Positions 45,476 to 54,970 of a stretch of DNA of 64,000 nucleotides are shown one piece after another. The notes beneath the pieces were generated by a model that saw nothing but the letters and a program-made list of their open reading frames with translations, searched no databases and was not told the DNA's origin. Positions within the stretch are counted from its first letter, which is position 1. The number at the start of each line of letters is the position of its first letter. Where the stretch lies: contig NZ_CP014943.1 in the NCBI RefSeq assembly GCF_002077175.1, positions 1,984,001 through 2,048,000 on the forward strand, read 5' to 3'. The position numbers and the translations under genes are program-made. The stretch is from Colwellia sp. PAMC 21821 (lineage in GTDB: Bacteria; Pseudomonadota; Gammaproteobacteria; Enterobacterales; Alteromonadaceae).

Positions 45476-45850
45476 TAAATCTTAACGTATTCTTACCTAT
45501 GTACAAATTATCACGTAAATTTCAAGAGCAGCTTATTTTAGCTGAGCTGGTTATCCCACCTAAAATTAGTAGCCCCTGCTAAAGATAAGCCCCTGCCTGT
45601 AAATTGATAGAATAAGCACGCAGATATGGCCTGCAATTCCACGAACCGACTATACACTTCTACGATTTTTAGCTACACATGATGGAATAATAAAAGTCAT
45701 ATCGCTACAGCTTCATAGTTCATTAAAAATTGAAACTATGCTCTTATAAATATTGCTAATAAACATCCACTATAAACGTGTAATATTGAGGGTAAATTAT
45801 CTGCTTAGTTAGTTGTTGGATGTAAATATACAACGGAAAGGAAAGTTAAA
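45476..45850. other. Gene-free stretch before the LysR gene
   Basis: About 375 bases. A 27-codon frame begins at ATG 45499 but has no support as a gene. The end presumably carries the LysR promoter. No RNA gene or repeat is recognised. Confidence 0.35.
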
Positions 45851-46753
45851 ATGCTACGAATAACCTTAGAGCAATGGCGTATGTTTCAAGCGGTGGTGGA
45901 ATACGGTGGCTTTAATCAAGCATCGCAGGGCGTATTTAAAAGTCAATCAAGCATTCACACTGCGGTAGGTAAAATAGAAGAATCATTAGGGGTAAAGCTC
46001 TTTTCAGTGGAGGGCCGAAAAACAGTGCTCACTGAGGCTGGAAAAATGATTCTACGCCGCTCAAATTACCTGATTGAGGAGGCTAAAAAGGTTGAAGCCA
46101 TAGGTGTAACTTTAAGTCGAGGTATTGAAAGTCATTTAAAAGTTGCGGTTGATGAAATTTTTCCTCGTGGTCTGCTCTATAAAGCTCTAGAAACCGTGTC
46201 GGAGCAATTTCCACTAGTTCAAATAGAGCTACTAGAGTCTATTTTAGGTGGTGCTAACGAAATGCTAACTAACGATGATGCGGAAATAGCTATAGCACCA
46301 AGTTCTTTGGGGGCAGGAGTGAGCGAAAGTTTATGCCATATAGAGTTTTGTGCGGTGGCAAGCCCCGAGCACCCTCTGCATACTATTAATAGAACGCTTA
46401 CCCTAGAAGACTTAAAAAGCTATCGGCAAATTGTGGTTAGAGACTCATCTCGCTTAAATGAGAAGAATAAAGCGAACGAAGGTTGGCTTGAGGCTAATCA
46501 GCGCTGGACTGTTAGTCATATGCAAAGCTCGATTGACATGATCATTAAGGGGATGGGATTTGCTTGGTTACCACTGAGCTTAATTACGGAGCACATAAAT
46601 GATGGCCGCTTAAAGCACTTAGCATTTGATAAAAATAACGAGCGTACTGCCCAACTTTATCTCTCATATAAAGATATAGACAGCCTAGGCCCTGTGGCTC
46701 ATTATTTTTTAGAAGCGCTAAGAAGACTTTGCGATAGTTCGGTTCAAAAATAG
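45851..46753 (+). CDS. LysR family transcriptional regulator
   Basis: The 300-residue protein has an N-terminal winged helix (QWRMFQAVVEYGGFNQASQ, SQSSIHTAVGKIEESLG, LTEAGKMILRR) and a periplasmic-binding-like effector domain. It lies between two pirin genes and may control them, DoxX or the TauE-like permease. AAAGGAAAG precedes ATG 45851. The effector is unknown. Confidence 0.92.
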   Translation: MLRITLEQWRMFQAVVEYGGFNQASQGVFKSQSSIHTAVGKIEESLGVKLFSVEGRKTVLTEAGKMILRRSNYLIEEAKKVEAIGVTLSRGIESHLKVAVDEIFPRGLLYKALETVSEQFPLVQIELLESILGGANEMLTNDDAEIAIAPSSLGAGVSESLCHIEFCAVASPEHPLHTINRTLTLEDLKSYRQIVVRDSSRLNEKNKANEGWLEANQRWTVSHMQSSIDMIIKGMGFAWLPLSLITEHINDGRLKHLAFDKNNERTAQLYLSYKDIDSLGPVAHYFLEALRRLCDSSVQK

Positions 46754-46892
46754 CAAAGATACTGAATCAATTTAGGTTGATTAAATTTATATAAGTTCTT
46801 TTAAATAGAACGATAAGTGCTGAATTAAGAAATTTCAATCGTTTAAATGAAAATATAAAATGGTCTTCATCAACTAGATAGGAGACCTAATT

Positions 46893-47585
46893 ATGAAATA
46901 TATTAGAAAAGCAGAAGATAGAGGCGTTGCAAACTTTGGTTGGCTAGAGAGTAAGCATAGTTTTTCTTTTGGTAATTATTACGATGCTAAACATATGGGG
47001 ATCTCGGTACTTCGCGTTATCAATGACGATATGGTTATGCCAGGACAAGGCTTCGGTAAACACGGCCATCAAGATATGGAAATTCTCTCTTATGTAATGG
47101 AGGGCGCGCTTAAACACGACGATAGCACTGGCAATAGCTATGTAGTTCCCGCTGGAGATGTTCAGCGCATGAGCGCAGGGCGTGGTGTGATGCACTCTGA
47201 ATTTAATGCATCTGATACCGAGAGAGTTAAATTTCTTCAAATTTGGATACAACCAAATATTAAAGGGATTGAGCCTAGCTATGAGCAGAAAAGCTTGCCG
47301 CAAAAAGGTAAGCTGACTTCGCTAGTGAGTCCTAATGGTGAAGATGGTTCTTTATCGATAAATCAAGATGCTAGTATATCTCGTTTAGTCTTGGATAAAG
47401 GTGAGGATATTGATTTACAAACTGCAAACCGAATTGGTTACTTACACATTGTTAAAGGACAACTAACCGCTGAAAATAAACCTTTTCAGCAGGGAGATGC
47501 ATTTGCTGTTGGAACCGATTACACAATTAACGTAAAAGCGGATGAGCCACTTGAAGCTTTATGGTTTAATTTGCCTAATGTATAA
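46893..47585 (+). CDS. Pirin family protein (YhhW-like quercetinase)
   Basis: The 230-residue bicupin has the Fe ligands in GFGKHGHQDMEILSYVM and GVMHSEFN, matching the shorter YhhW type, which can act as quercetin 2,3-dioxygenase. Shine-Dalgarno GGAG lies ahead of ATG 46893. It is adjacent to the LysR gene and to a TauE-like permease, all on the plus strand. Confidence 0.92.
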   Translation: MKYIRKAEDRGVANFGWLESKHSFSFGNYYDAKHMGISVLRVINDDMVMPGQGFGKHGHQDMEILSYVMEGALKHDDSTGNSYVVPAGDVQRMSAGRGVMHSEFNASDTERVKFLQIWIQPNIKGIEPSYEQKSLPQKGKLTSLVSPNGEDGSLSINQDASISRLVLDKGEDIDLQTANRIGYLHIVKGQLTAENKPFQQGDAFAVGTDYTINVKADEPLEALWFNLPNV

Positions 47586-47644
47586 GCTTTTTACAAAGGT
47601 TGTGGGCAGTTTAAACCAGAGCTAGGATCTATGGAGCGAATATA

Positions 47645-48373
47645 GTGGAACTATCAGTATTATTACTCATCGCGTTTGTTGTGCTGCTGATAGGTATATC
47701 TAAATCGGCATTTGCTGGGGCACTTGGTGTTTTTGCAGTGCCTCTGCTCATGCTCCAGCTGCCCGTTAGCCAAGCTATAGCTATTATGCTTCCTTTACTT
47801 ATTATTGCAGATGCGATGAGTATAAGGAGCTTTTGGCTTAAGTGGGATGTATCGTTGTTAAAACGATTAATACCTGGCGCTATAGTAGGCATCACCTTCG
47901 CTAATTTAATTATTGACTCAATTAACCCAAGCTATTTGCGCAATATTATTGCGATACTTTGTATTGTTTTTGCCTTGAAAAACATTATATTCAAAAATAT
48001 TGAATTAGCATTTCTCAAAAGTACATTTGGTGCTTATTTAATGTCAGCAAGTTCAGGGATTAGTAGCACGCTTGTCCATGCAGGCGGCCCACCTCTAATC
48101 ATGTACTTTACCGCTATAAAATTACCACAAGCTAAATTTGTAGCGACTGCTACCGCATTTTTTGCAATTATGAATATTGGTAAGTTAATTGGGGCGTTAA
48201 GCTTTGGGTTACTAAGTCTAGACATTACCTTAACTGCCTTGGCATTTGCACCTCTGGCATTTTTAGGGAATTGGATAGGGGTACATATTAACAAGGGGCT
48301 CAATAAAAAACTTTTTTTCAAAATTATGAATTACATACTATTGTTATTAGGCCTGTGGTTAATAATCAATTGA
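47645..48373 (+). CDS. TauE/SafE family permease
   Basis: The 242-residue protein has about eight membrane segments and internal two-fold similarity, as in the sulfite exporter TauE/SafE family (GISKSAFAGALGVFAVPLL, SGISSTLVHAGGPPLIMYF). Many members move sulfite or organosulfur anions. The start is GTG 47645. It probably shares a transcript with the preceding pirin. Confidence 0.88.
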   Translation: MELSVLLLIAFVVLLIGISKSAFAGALGVFAVPLLMLQLPVSQAIAIMLPLLIIADAMSIRSFWLKWDVSLLKRLIPGAIVGITFANLIIDSINPSYLRNIIAILCIVFALKNIIFKNIELAFLKSTFGAYLMSASSGISSTLVHAGGPPLIMYFTAIKLPQAKFVATATAFFAIMNIGKLIGALSFGLLSLDITLTALAFAPLAFLGNWIGVHINKGLNKKLFFKIMNYILLLLGLWLIIN

Positions 48374-48398
48374 GTAAAAAATATAAATGGGGTAGTCA

Positions 48399-48764
48399 AT
48401 GAAGCATATTTTTATAAGTATTCTTTGCTGCTTTGCCGTTCTTTCATGCACAAGCAAAACAGATGATATTAATACTAGTGAAGCAACTCAAAATATTACT
48501 TTTAGTTGTGACCAAGGTGGAATCATTAAAGCGCTATATTCAGCAGATGGTAGTGAAGCTATCTTAGACATCAAATTGGTAGCGCAGCAGATCGATGTCA
48601 AAAATATACCTCTTAACCAAACTATATCAGGCTCTGGCGCTCGTTATATTAATAAAAAAAATAGCGTTGTAGCGTATGAGTGGCACACTAAAGCGGATTT
48701 TGCATTATTGAGTATCACCTTGAGCCCTGATAGAACAATAAGTGTATCATGCGACCAAAATTAA
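48399..48764 (+). CDS. Small lipoprotein, hypothetical
   Basis: A 121-residue protein with a lipoprotein signal (ISILCCFAVLSC, lipobox LxxC at Cys17) followed by Thr/Ser/Asp. The mature part is beta-rich and has three cysteines (FSCDQG, SVSCDQN). Family unknown. GGGGT lies just before ATG 48399. Confidence 0.75.
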   Translation: MKHIFISILCCFAVLSCTSKTDDINTSEATQNITFSCDQGGIIKALYSADGSEAILDIKLVAQQIDVKNIPLNQTISGSGARYINKKNSVVAYEWHTKADFALLSITLSPDRTISVSCDQN

Positions 48765-48872
48765 ATTATTATATAGAAAATTGCCAATAAATTTACGGCT
48801 GCTAAAAGCACTAGTAAAATTAATACTATAAGAGAAATTCTTCTGTCTCAAAAGATACGATTATTTGTTACC

Positions 48873-50511
48873 TTGATGATCTGCACTTTATTTGTGGGGT
48901 GTTCAAACTCGCGTTTTGTTCATCAAGTTAGTCCTTCTGTAAATATAATAAAAGGATACAATGCCTTAATTTTACAGTCGTTTACTTCATTGAATACTGC
49001 AACCGTTGAAGAGTATTGCCGCTCGCTAAGCGATGATACTGACTATTACTTAGTTGATCGTTTGCACTGTGCAAATGAACTTCTAAGTAGAAGGGATTTG
49101 TCATCGAAGCAGCAACAGTTTGCGCTATTTTCATACAATGACAGTTTACATAAAATAATAAGAGCTCAGCATTCTGGTTTATTACAAAGTAAAAAAATAA
49201 CAATTAGTTACCATACCTTTGAACAGTTTACATTTGCACAAGACATCACTGCACTTGATATCCGCTTAACTCCCACTATTTTCGGCGAAATTGGCATACC
49301 AGTAACTATTCAGCGTGATAATACCAGTAACTATTCAGCGTGATAATACCAAAACGGGGTTAGATAAATATTTACCACTTGAAGGTATTTTAGAAAGTGC
49401 CAGTATTACATTATCTAATATTGAAACTTTTGAAGATAAAAAGTCGCTTCATATAACACTTCAAATCAACCATGACTTTAGCAAAAACCAAATAATACTT
49501 GGTAATAATAACTACACTATTCGACGCTCGCCAAGCAGTGCTTATCTCTCATTAATTGAACAAGCCGACATTGATGAATATAGCTGGTTGGGCTTTGTAT
49601 CTGCTGCTAAAGCAGAAAAACGTAGAGGTATATTTGCAATCAACGGGCTTTCTGACACAAAGATACCGGTGATCATGATCCACGGATTAAATTCAGACCC
49701 GCTGATTTGGCGACACCTCACTATAGCAATGTTGAATGATCCAGCGTTAGTTGCAAAGTATCAAATTTGGCATGTGTATTACCCATCAGGACCGCCTCCT
49801 TTTTATAACGCAGCACGTCTTCGTAATAACATTCGAGAATTGTTACACAATATAGGTAACCCAGAACTTAATAAGCAAGCCGCAGTCATTGGACATAGTA
49901 TGGGCGGTTTAGTGGCCAATTTACTGACAACAAAAACTAATTATGAGTTATGGGACGCCACATTTAAGCAACGGCCTGAATATGTTGTTAGTAAGCAAGA
50001 TACTATTGTGAAAGATATTTTCACTTTCAATCCTATTTTTGAAAAAAATACCGTGTTTTTCTTAGATACGCCTTTTAAGGGATCTGATGTTGCTAATTCA
50101 TTTATTGGACAAGTGGGATCATTTCTTATTTCACTACCACAAGATTTTACACAAATTTTTAAACGCTTCTTTGACCGAGTTGGGCCAGACATCCTTACTG
50201 AAAAAATGAGACCTTTTCTCATTAATTACGGACCAAGTAGCGTGCACGTCCTTCGACCGGGACATCCATTAATGGACGCACTATATAAATTACCGATAAG
50301 CGGTGAAGCATACGCAATAATTGGTTCTAATAGTGGGGTATTAGATTGTGACCAAAACAATGGCTGTAGAAATATTTCAGATGGTGTGGTGAATTATGAC
50401 TCTGCTAATTATTTACATGCGAAAGAACGCATCATTGTAGAGTCATCGCATGACTCATTTAAAAGTGCTCAAGCGATTGAATTTATTTTGAGTAAGTTGA
50501 GGACTAAATGA
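48873..50511 (+). pseudogene. Exported alpha/beta hydrolase interrupted by a 25-bp tandem duplication
   Basis: Two frames make one protein. The first (48873-49343) begins with a lipoprotein signal (LFVGC); its true start may lie slightly upstream, as the n-region is short. The second (to 50511) has IPVIMIHGLNSDP, the nucleophile elbow VIGHSMGGLV (Ser codon 49897), a late DxxxG region and a His in ESSHDSF. At 49299-49323 and 49324-49348 the same 25 bases stand twice in tandem; removing one copy rejoins the frames as GIPVTIQRDNTKTGLDKY. It would have been a lipid- or ester-acting surface hydrolase. Confidence 0.85.
49299..49348 (+). repeat. 25-bp perfect tandem duplication
   Basis: Two adjacent identical 25-base units beginning CCAGTAACTATTC; a further CCA follows the second. 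Because 25 is not a multiple of three, it shifts the frame of the hydrolase gene. Confidence 0.93.
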
Positions 50512-50630
50512 GTTACATGTGCGTTTGTCTCAAATAGACCTCAATTAACTTTTTACTGATAACTACAAATTATTTTTTGTAGTAGGGCATTTGTTTTGTA
50601 TAAGTTTAAGCTCTAATACCTTCACCTAAC

Positions 50631-51239
50631 TTATCCAAATACCTTTAAACGTTTTTCAATAGGTTCAAATGTTTTTTCACCTGCGGGAGCATCAATACCA
50701 CCAAATACCATCTGAGCAATGAGCTTCCAATTTTTATCTATACTCCATTCATCGGCAACTTTTTTGTCAATTACTGGGTTATAGTGCTGTAAGTTTGCTC
50801 CTACATTTATGCTAGCCAACGCTGTCCAAATAGCATATTGGTGCATACCACTACTATGATCAGACCACTGTGGAAATTTATCAGCGTAAGGCGCAAATTG
50901 CTCCTGTAAATGCTTAACCACGGTTTCATCTTCATAAAATAATATGGTGCCTGCACCTGCTTTAAAGCCATCAATCTTTTGTTTAGTAGGCGTAAACTTT
51001 TCTTCGTCATTCACTATGTCACGAAGTACATCTTCGGTAATTTGCCAAAGTTTATTGTGCTCTTCACCGAACAATATAATGACACGAGCTGACTGCGAGT
51101 TAAATGAAGATGGTGTATGTAAAACGGCGTGTTCAACTAGTTTCTCAATTTCTTCCTTTGAGACGGGTAAATCTTTATTTAAACCGTAAATCGAACGACG
51201 AGTTTCTGCTAATGTTTGTAGTGTTTGTAGATTTGACAT
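50631..51239 (-). CDS. Nitroreductase family oxidoreductase
   Basis: The 202-residue flavoenzyme has the family start RRSIYGL, the TPSSFNSQSARVI segment that binds FMN, and a C-terminal MVFGG motif. It resembles the fungal HBN1-like (fatty-acid repression) subfamily. It would reduce nitro compounds or quinones with NAD(P)H. It lies at the right end of the accessory block. Confidence 0.88.
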   Translation of the reverse strand: MSNLQTLQTLAETRRSIYGLNKDLPVSKEEIEKLVEHAVLHTPSSFNSQSARVIILFGEEHNKLWQITEDVLRDIVNDEEKFTPTKQKIDGFKAGAGTILFYEDETVVKHLQEQFAPYADKFPQWSDHSSGMHQYAIWTALASINVGANLQHYNPVIDKKVADEWSIDKNWKLIAQMVFGGIDAPAGEKTFEPIEKRLKVFG

Positions 51240-51380
51240 TATATTTTGTCTCCTTCGTTTATTAATTAATGGGCTATATTTACTGCTTGTTACTGACTTG
51301 GATTTATTAATTTATATCTTAAAGGCATTTAGCTAAGGTGAAAATTAGTAATATAAGGATTAATAGTTCTATTAAATAGA

Positions 51381-51761
51381 ATGAAAGTGGTAGAACTAAC
51401 ACTCAGGTATTATTTGGCACGTGATAAAAGTGCAAAGTTATTAGAAAAAATACAAGCAGTTAAAAACAATTGTAGCGACTTATGCTGAAATATAATTAAG
51501 CGAGCAGATCTCAGTATTAAAAGTAGGCTCTGGAATGATAGTAAAGTTAGTGCGCATCTCGCAATTATTCCGACAGCAAGAAATAAAGCAACAGAACGTT
51601 TCTCAACTGATGAGAAAAACATTAATGCGTTAGTTGCATGGCAATATATCGCTCAATTTCATCCAGCTTTCGAGATTATTGATAAACCAATCCATACAGC
51701 AATATCAGCCGAGCTATTCATTAATAAACAAAAAGATATTGTCACAAATGGCATTGGCTGA
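51381..51761 (+). pseudogene. Decayed topoisomerase III (topB-like) fragment
   Basis: Continuous codons from 51381 to a stop at 51761, with one internal TGA (51486), match an internal TopB region: RYYLARDKSAKLL, then SRLWNDSKVSAHLAIIPTARN and VAWQYIAQFHPAF. This resembles the AHHAIIPT and RQYLxQF region of intact TopB at 51952, but differs from it and appears closer to the E. coli-type IIPTAR. The 5' and 3' parts are absent. It ends in the right direct repeat. Confidence 0.75.
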
Positions 51762-51900
51762 TACTAGTGTCAGGCATTGGCATTATTTTTCCGTTGTTTT
51801 ATTACCCTTGAAAGTAGCATAACTTCACAAACAGTAAAATATTTAGCTGTAATATCAGGTGTAATGCTAGGTTAACTGTATAAATAAACAGTTTTAAGTG
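51741..51900 (+). repeat. Right 160-bp direct repeat bounding the accessory block
   Basis: Matches 43101-43260 without gaps, with about 13 mismatches. On the minus strand it keeps the first ~13 codons of the CWC gene (MPMPDTSISQCHL, then stop), so it is a fragment of that gene's 5' end and upstream region. It sits 52 bases ahead of intact topB. Confidence 0.85.
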
Positions 51901-51951
51901 CTAGGCTATCTAGAACATCAACAGCCCTTGCTATACAAATAAGCATTCATC

Positions 51952-53922
51952 TTGAAATTATATATCGCCGAAAAGCCAAGCTTAGGTCGTGCAATTGCCG
52001 CCGCACTGCCGAAACCTCAAAAAAATCACCAAGGCTATATCGCACTTGCTAATGGCGACGTAGTGAGTTGGTGCATTGGTCATATTCTCGAACAAGCCAA
52101 TCCCGAAAACTACGACCCCGCATTTAAAAAGTGGCAAATGGCCCACTTACCGATTGTACCTGAGCAGTGGCAACTAAAGCCTAAGGCACAAACTCGCGCG
52201 CAACTTACCGTTTTACGTTCGCTGGTTAAGCAAGCCGATGAGATTATTCATGCTGGCGATCCTGACCGAGAAGGGCAATTACTGGTAGATGAAGTTATTG
52301 ACTTTTTTAAGGTTTCAGCGAAAAAGAAACAAAATATTAAGCGCCTGTTAATCAGTGACTTAAATTTGCCCGCAGTGCAAAGGTCGTTGGCTAACTTACA
52401 AAGTAATCAATTATTTATGCCGTTATCTATCTCTGCTTTAGCGCGTTCTCGGGCTGATTGGTTATATGGCATAAATATGACTCGGGCTTATACCTTGCAA
52501 GGGCAAAAAGCGGGTTTTAACAGCGTATTATCTGTCGGCAGGGTACAAACACCGCTTTTAGGTTTAGTGGTGCGGCGCCAACAAGAAATAGACAGCTTTG
52601 TCGCGAAAGACTTTTATGATGTGCACGCGCATTTGCAAACTAATAATCAAGAACAATTTATCGCTAAATGGCAACCCAGTGAAGCTTGTCAGCCTCATAT
52701 GGATGAAGAAGGACGGGTACTTAATCGTGCGTTAGCTGAAAACGTCGTTCGACGTATTGGTCAGCAAACCGCTGAAGTTAGCGCCGTTGACGAGCAACAG
52801 AAAAAACAGGCAGCCCCTTTACCCTATAATTTATCGTCATTACAAATCGACGCGGCAAAAATATATTCTCTAAACGCGAAGTTGGTGCTAGATGTTTGTC
52901 AGGCCTTGTATGAAAAGCATAAGCTGATCACCTATCCCCGTTCAGATTGTCGCTATTTACCAAAAGAGCATCACGATCAGGCTAAAGGTATTATTGCCAT
53001 GCTAGCCAATGCAGACGAAACCTATGCTAAGTTTGCGCAAGGTGCTAATAGTTCGTTAAAAAGTAAAGCATGGAATAACGCTAAAGTAACCGCGCATCAT
53101 GCTATTATTCCGACTGAAAAATCGTCAAATAAATTAACCTTAAATCCATTTGAAAAGAAAATATATTTTCTCATCGTTAGGCAATATTTAGCGCAGTTTT
53201 ATCCGGTGTATCAATATAACCAATCTAAGATAGAAGTAATGATTGCCGGTGGGAAATTTTGTGCTAATGCTAAAACACCTCTTGCCCAAGGTTGGAAAGT
53301 ACTATTTCAGCGTGCGAAAAATAAGCCAGATAAAGTCGAGCAAGAAAGGGGCGAGCAAAGTGAAGATAACTTTGAGCGCCAGTTAACGCATCAATCATTA
53401 CCTAAATTAGTAAAAGGTGAGCAACTACTCTGCCAACATGGCGAACTAATCAGCCGCATGACACAAGCGCCGAAACATTTTACCGATGCTAGCCTGCTAA
53501 GTGCCATGACCGGTATTGCTCGGTTTGTTAGTGATGTTGAGATAAAAAAACTGTTACGAGAAAACGACGGTTTAGGGACAGAAGCTACCCGTGCTGGCAT
53601 TATCGATTTATTATTTAAACGAGACTACTTACAGCGTCAAGGTAAAAATATCCACGCGACAGTTATTGGTACATCGCTAATTAACGCCTTACCTATTGCC
53701 GCGACCATGCCAGATATGACCGCGCATTGGGAAGCCACTCTAACCAATATTAGTGAGAAAAAAAGTCGCTATGAAGATTTAATCAGTCCTTTAACATCAA
53801 CGATAGCCGAGATGATCAAGCAGTCTGATCAGCAATCTTTTGCACAGTTACCCAAAGTGGCTTTTAAGCGAAAATCGAAAGCTAAAAAGTCCACAACGTG
53901 GAAAAAAAAGCCAGCGAAGTAA
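51952..53922 (+). CDS. topB: DNA topoisomerase III
   Basis: The 656-residue type IA topoisomerase relaxes and decatenates DNA by single-strand passage. The N-terminus KLYIAEKPSLGRAIA with HAGDPDREGQLL forms the Toprim domain. The active-site Tyr328 is in LITYPRSDCRYLP, at the same position as in E. coli, followed by AHHAIIPTE and GLGTEATRAGII. The C-terminus ends in a basic tail (KRKSKAKK...KKPAK) instead of zinc fingers. The start codon is TTG 51952. Confidence 0.94.
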   Translation: MKLYIAEKPSLGRAIAAALPKPQKNHQGYIALANGDVVSWCIGHILEQANPENYDPAFKKWQMAHLPIVPEQWQLKPKAQTRAQLTVLRSLVKQADEIIHAGDPDREGQLLVDEVIDFFKVSAKKKQNIKRLLISDLNLPAVQRSLANLQSNQLFMPLSISALARSRADWLYGINMTRAYTLQGQKAGFNSVLSVGRVQTPLLGLVVRRQQEIDSFVAKDFYDVHAHLQTNNQEQFIAKWQPSEACQPHMDEEGRVLNRALAENVVRRIGQQTAEVSAVDEQQKKQAAPLPYNLSSLQIDAAKIYSLNAKLVLDVCQALYEKHKLITYPRSDCRYLPKEHHDQAKGIIAMLANADETYAKFAQGANSSLKSKAWNNAKVTAHHAIIPTEKSSNKLTLNPFEKKIYFLIVRQYLAQFYPVYQYNQSKIEVMIAGGKFCANAKTPLAQGWKVLFQRAKNKPDKVEQERGEQSEDNFERQLTHQSLPKLVKGEQLLCQHGELISRMTQAPKHFTDASLLSAMTGIARFVSDVEIKKLLRENDGLGTEATRAGIIDLLFKRDYLQRQGKNIHATVIGTSLINALPIAATMPDMTAHWEATLTNISEKKSRYEDLISPLTSTIAEMIKQSDQQSFAQLPKVAFKRKSKAKKSTTWKKKPAK

Positions 53923-53962
53923 TAACTACAAAACGTCTAATATAAGCGCCTAACAACTGTGA

Positions 53963-54850
53963 CTAGCAATGAATAAATAACGACTTCATAAAATCATAAA
54001 ACACGTCAGTTTTTCGTGTTGTTAAACTATTTTGCGGGCGTAAAAACCATACTGGGGCATCACTCTGCGCCATCACTTTAGGCATAATTTCAATTAAAGA
54101 ACCGTCATTTAACTCATCATTAATCGCTATTCTTGATTTGATAGCAATACCATGACCTGCTATTGCGGCTTGCGTCATATTGTCTGAATTTGAAATAGTA
54201 AAACGTACTTTTGCATTAAAGCTCTTTATCTTGCCTTGCTTATCAAATAACTTTAATTGCCTTTGCCACGGTAAACACACCCAATAATGCTCGCCTAGTT
54301 GGGTTAAATTATTGGGCATACCGTGTTTTTCAATATAGCTTGGCGCGGCACAAAGTATACGAGTGTTATTAACTAACTTACGCGAAAGTAAGCCTGAGTC
54401 ATTTAGTTGCCCAACTCTTATGGCAACATCTTGAGCGTCATCAACGACATTAACAAAGTGATCTGTGATTAAAAAATCAAGTTTTAGATCAGGAAAAGCA
54501 TCTTCAAACTGCGTCAGTTTTGGCATAACGTATTTGGAAAAAACCCAAGGCGGCATCGTTACTCTTAATAAACCATTCACAGCTGAACCGCGAGCGCCAA
54601 TACTGTGCTCGGCATCATGTAGTGCTTCAATAATAGCACCTACTCGAGTATAAAAAACTTCACCAGCTGGCGATAAACGCACTCTGCGGCTATCTCTAAA
54701 TACTAAAACGGTTGAGAGTTCGCGTTCTAATTTACTTAATCGATGGCTGACTGTCGCGGGCGATAAACGTTGTTCACGCGCGGCGGCCAAAACACCTTTA
54801 TTTTCTACTACGGCAATAAAAGTTTCTAAATCGCTTATGTTATACATCAC
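53963..54850 (-). CDS. LysR family transcriptional regulator
   Basis: The 295-residue regulator has a winged helix at residues ~5-65 (TFIAVVENKGVLAAAREQ, SPATVSHRLSKLERELS) and a LysR substrate-binding domain. It is transcribed divergently from the peroxiredoxin-like/HAD pair (54971 onward) with a 120-base gap. By the usual LysR layout it is likely to regulate that pair. Effector unknown. Confidence 0.92.
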   Translation of the reverse strand: MMYNISDLETFIAVVENKGVLAAAREQRLSPATVSHRLSKLERELSTVLVFRDSRRVRLSPAGEVFYTRVGAIIEALHDAEHSIGARGSAVNGLLRVTMPPWVFSKYVMPKLTQFEDAFPDLKLDFLITDHFVNVVDDAQDVAIRVGQLNDSGLLSRKLVNNTRILCAAPSYIEKHGMPNNLTQLGEHYWVCLPWQRQLKLFDKQGKIKSFNAKVRFTISNSDNMTQAAIAGHGIAIKSRIAINDELNDGSLIEIMPKVMAQSDAPVWFLRPQNSLTTRKTDVFYDFMKSLFIHC

Positions 54851-54970
54851 AGCGCCATTATGTGTTTTTCAATGTTTAATATTTTCGAATGAAGCTTTCA
54901 GTTTTGCAATGTTTATTTAAATAACTAAAACACTATAATGATGGAAAAGTTTAATTACCCAGGTTTTATC

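Noticed and set aside
51634..51822. 62-codon frame over the topB relic and right repeat
   Set aside because: It is in a different frame from the topB homology and ends in the repeat; no support.
43101..51900. Direct repeats as att sites of a classical integrative element
   Set aside because: No integrase, tRNA target or mobilisation gene lies in the block, and the repeats are 160 bases and 8% diverged, unlike short identical att cores.
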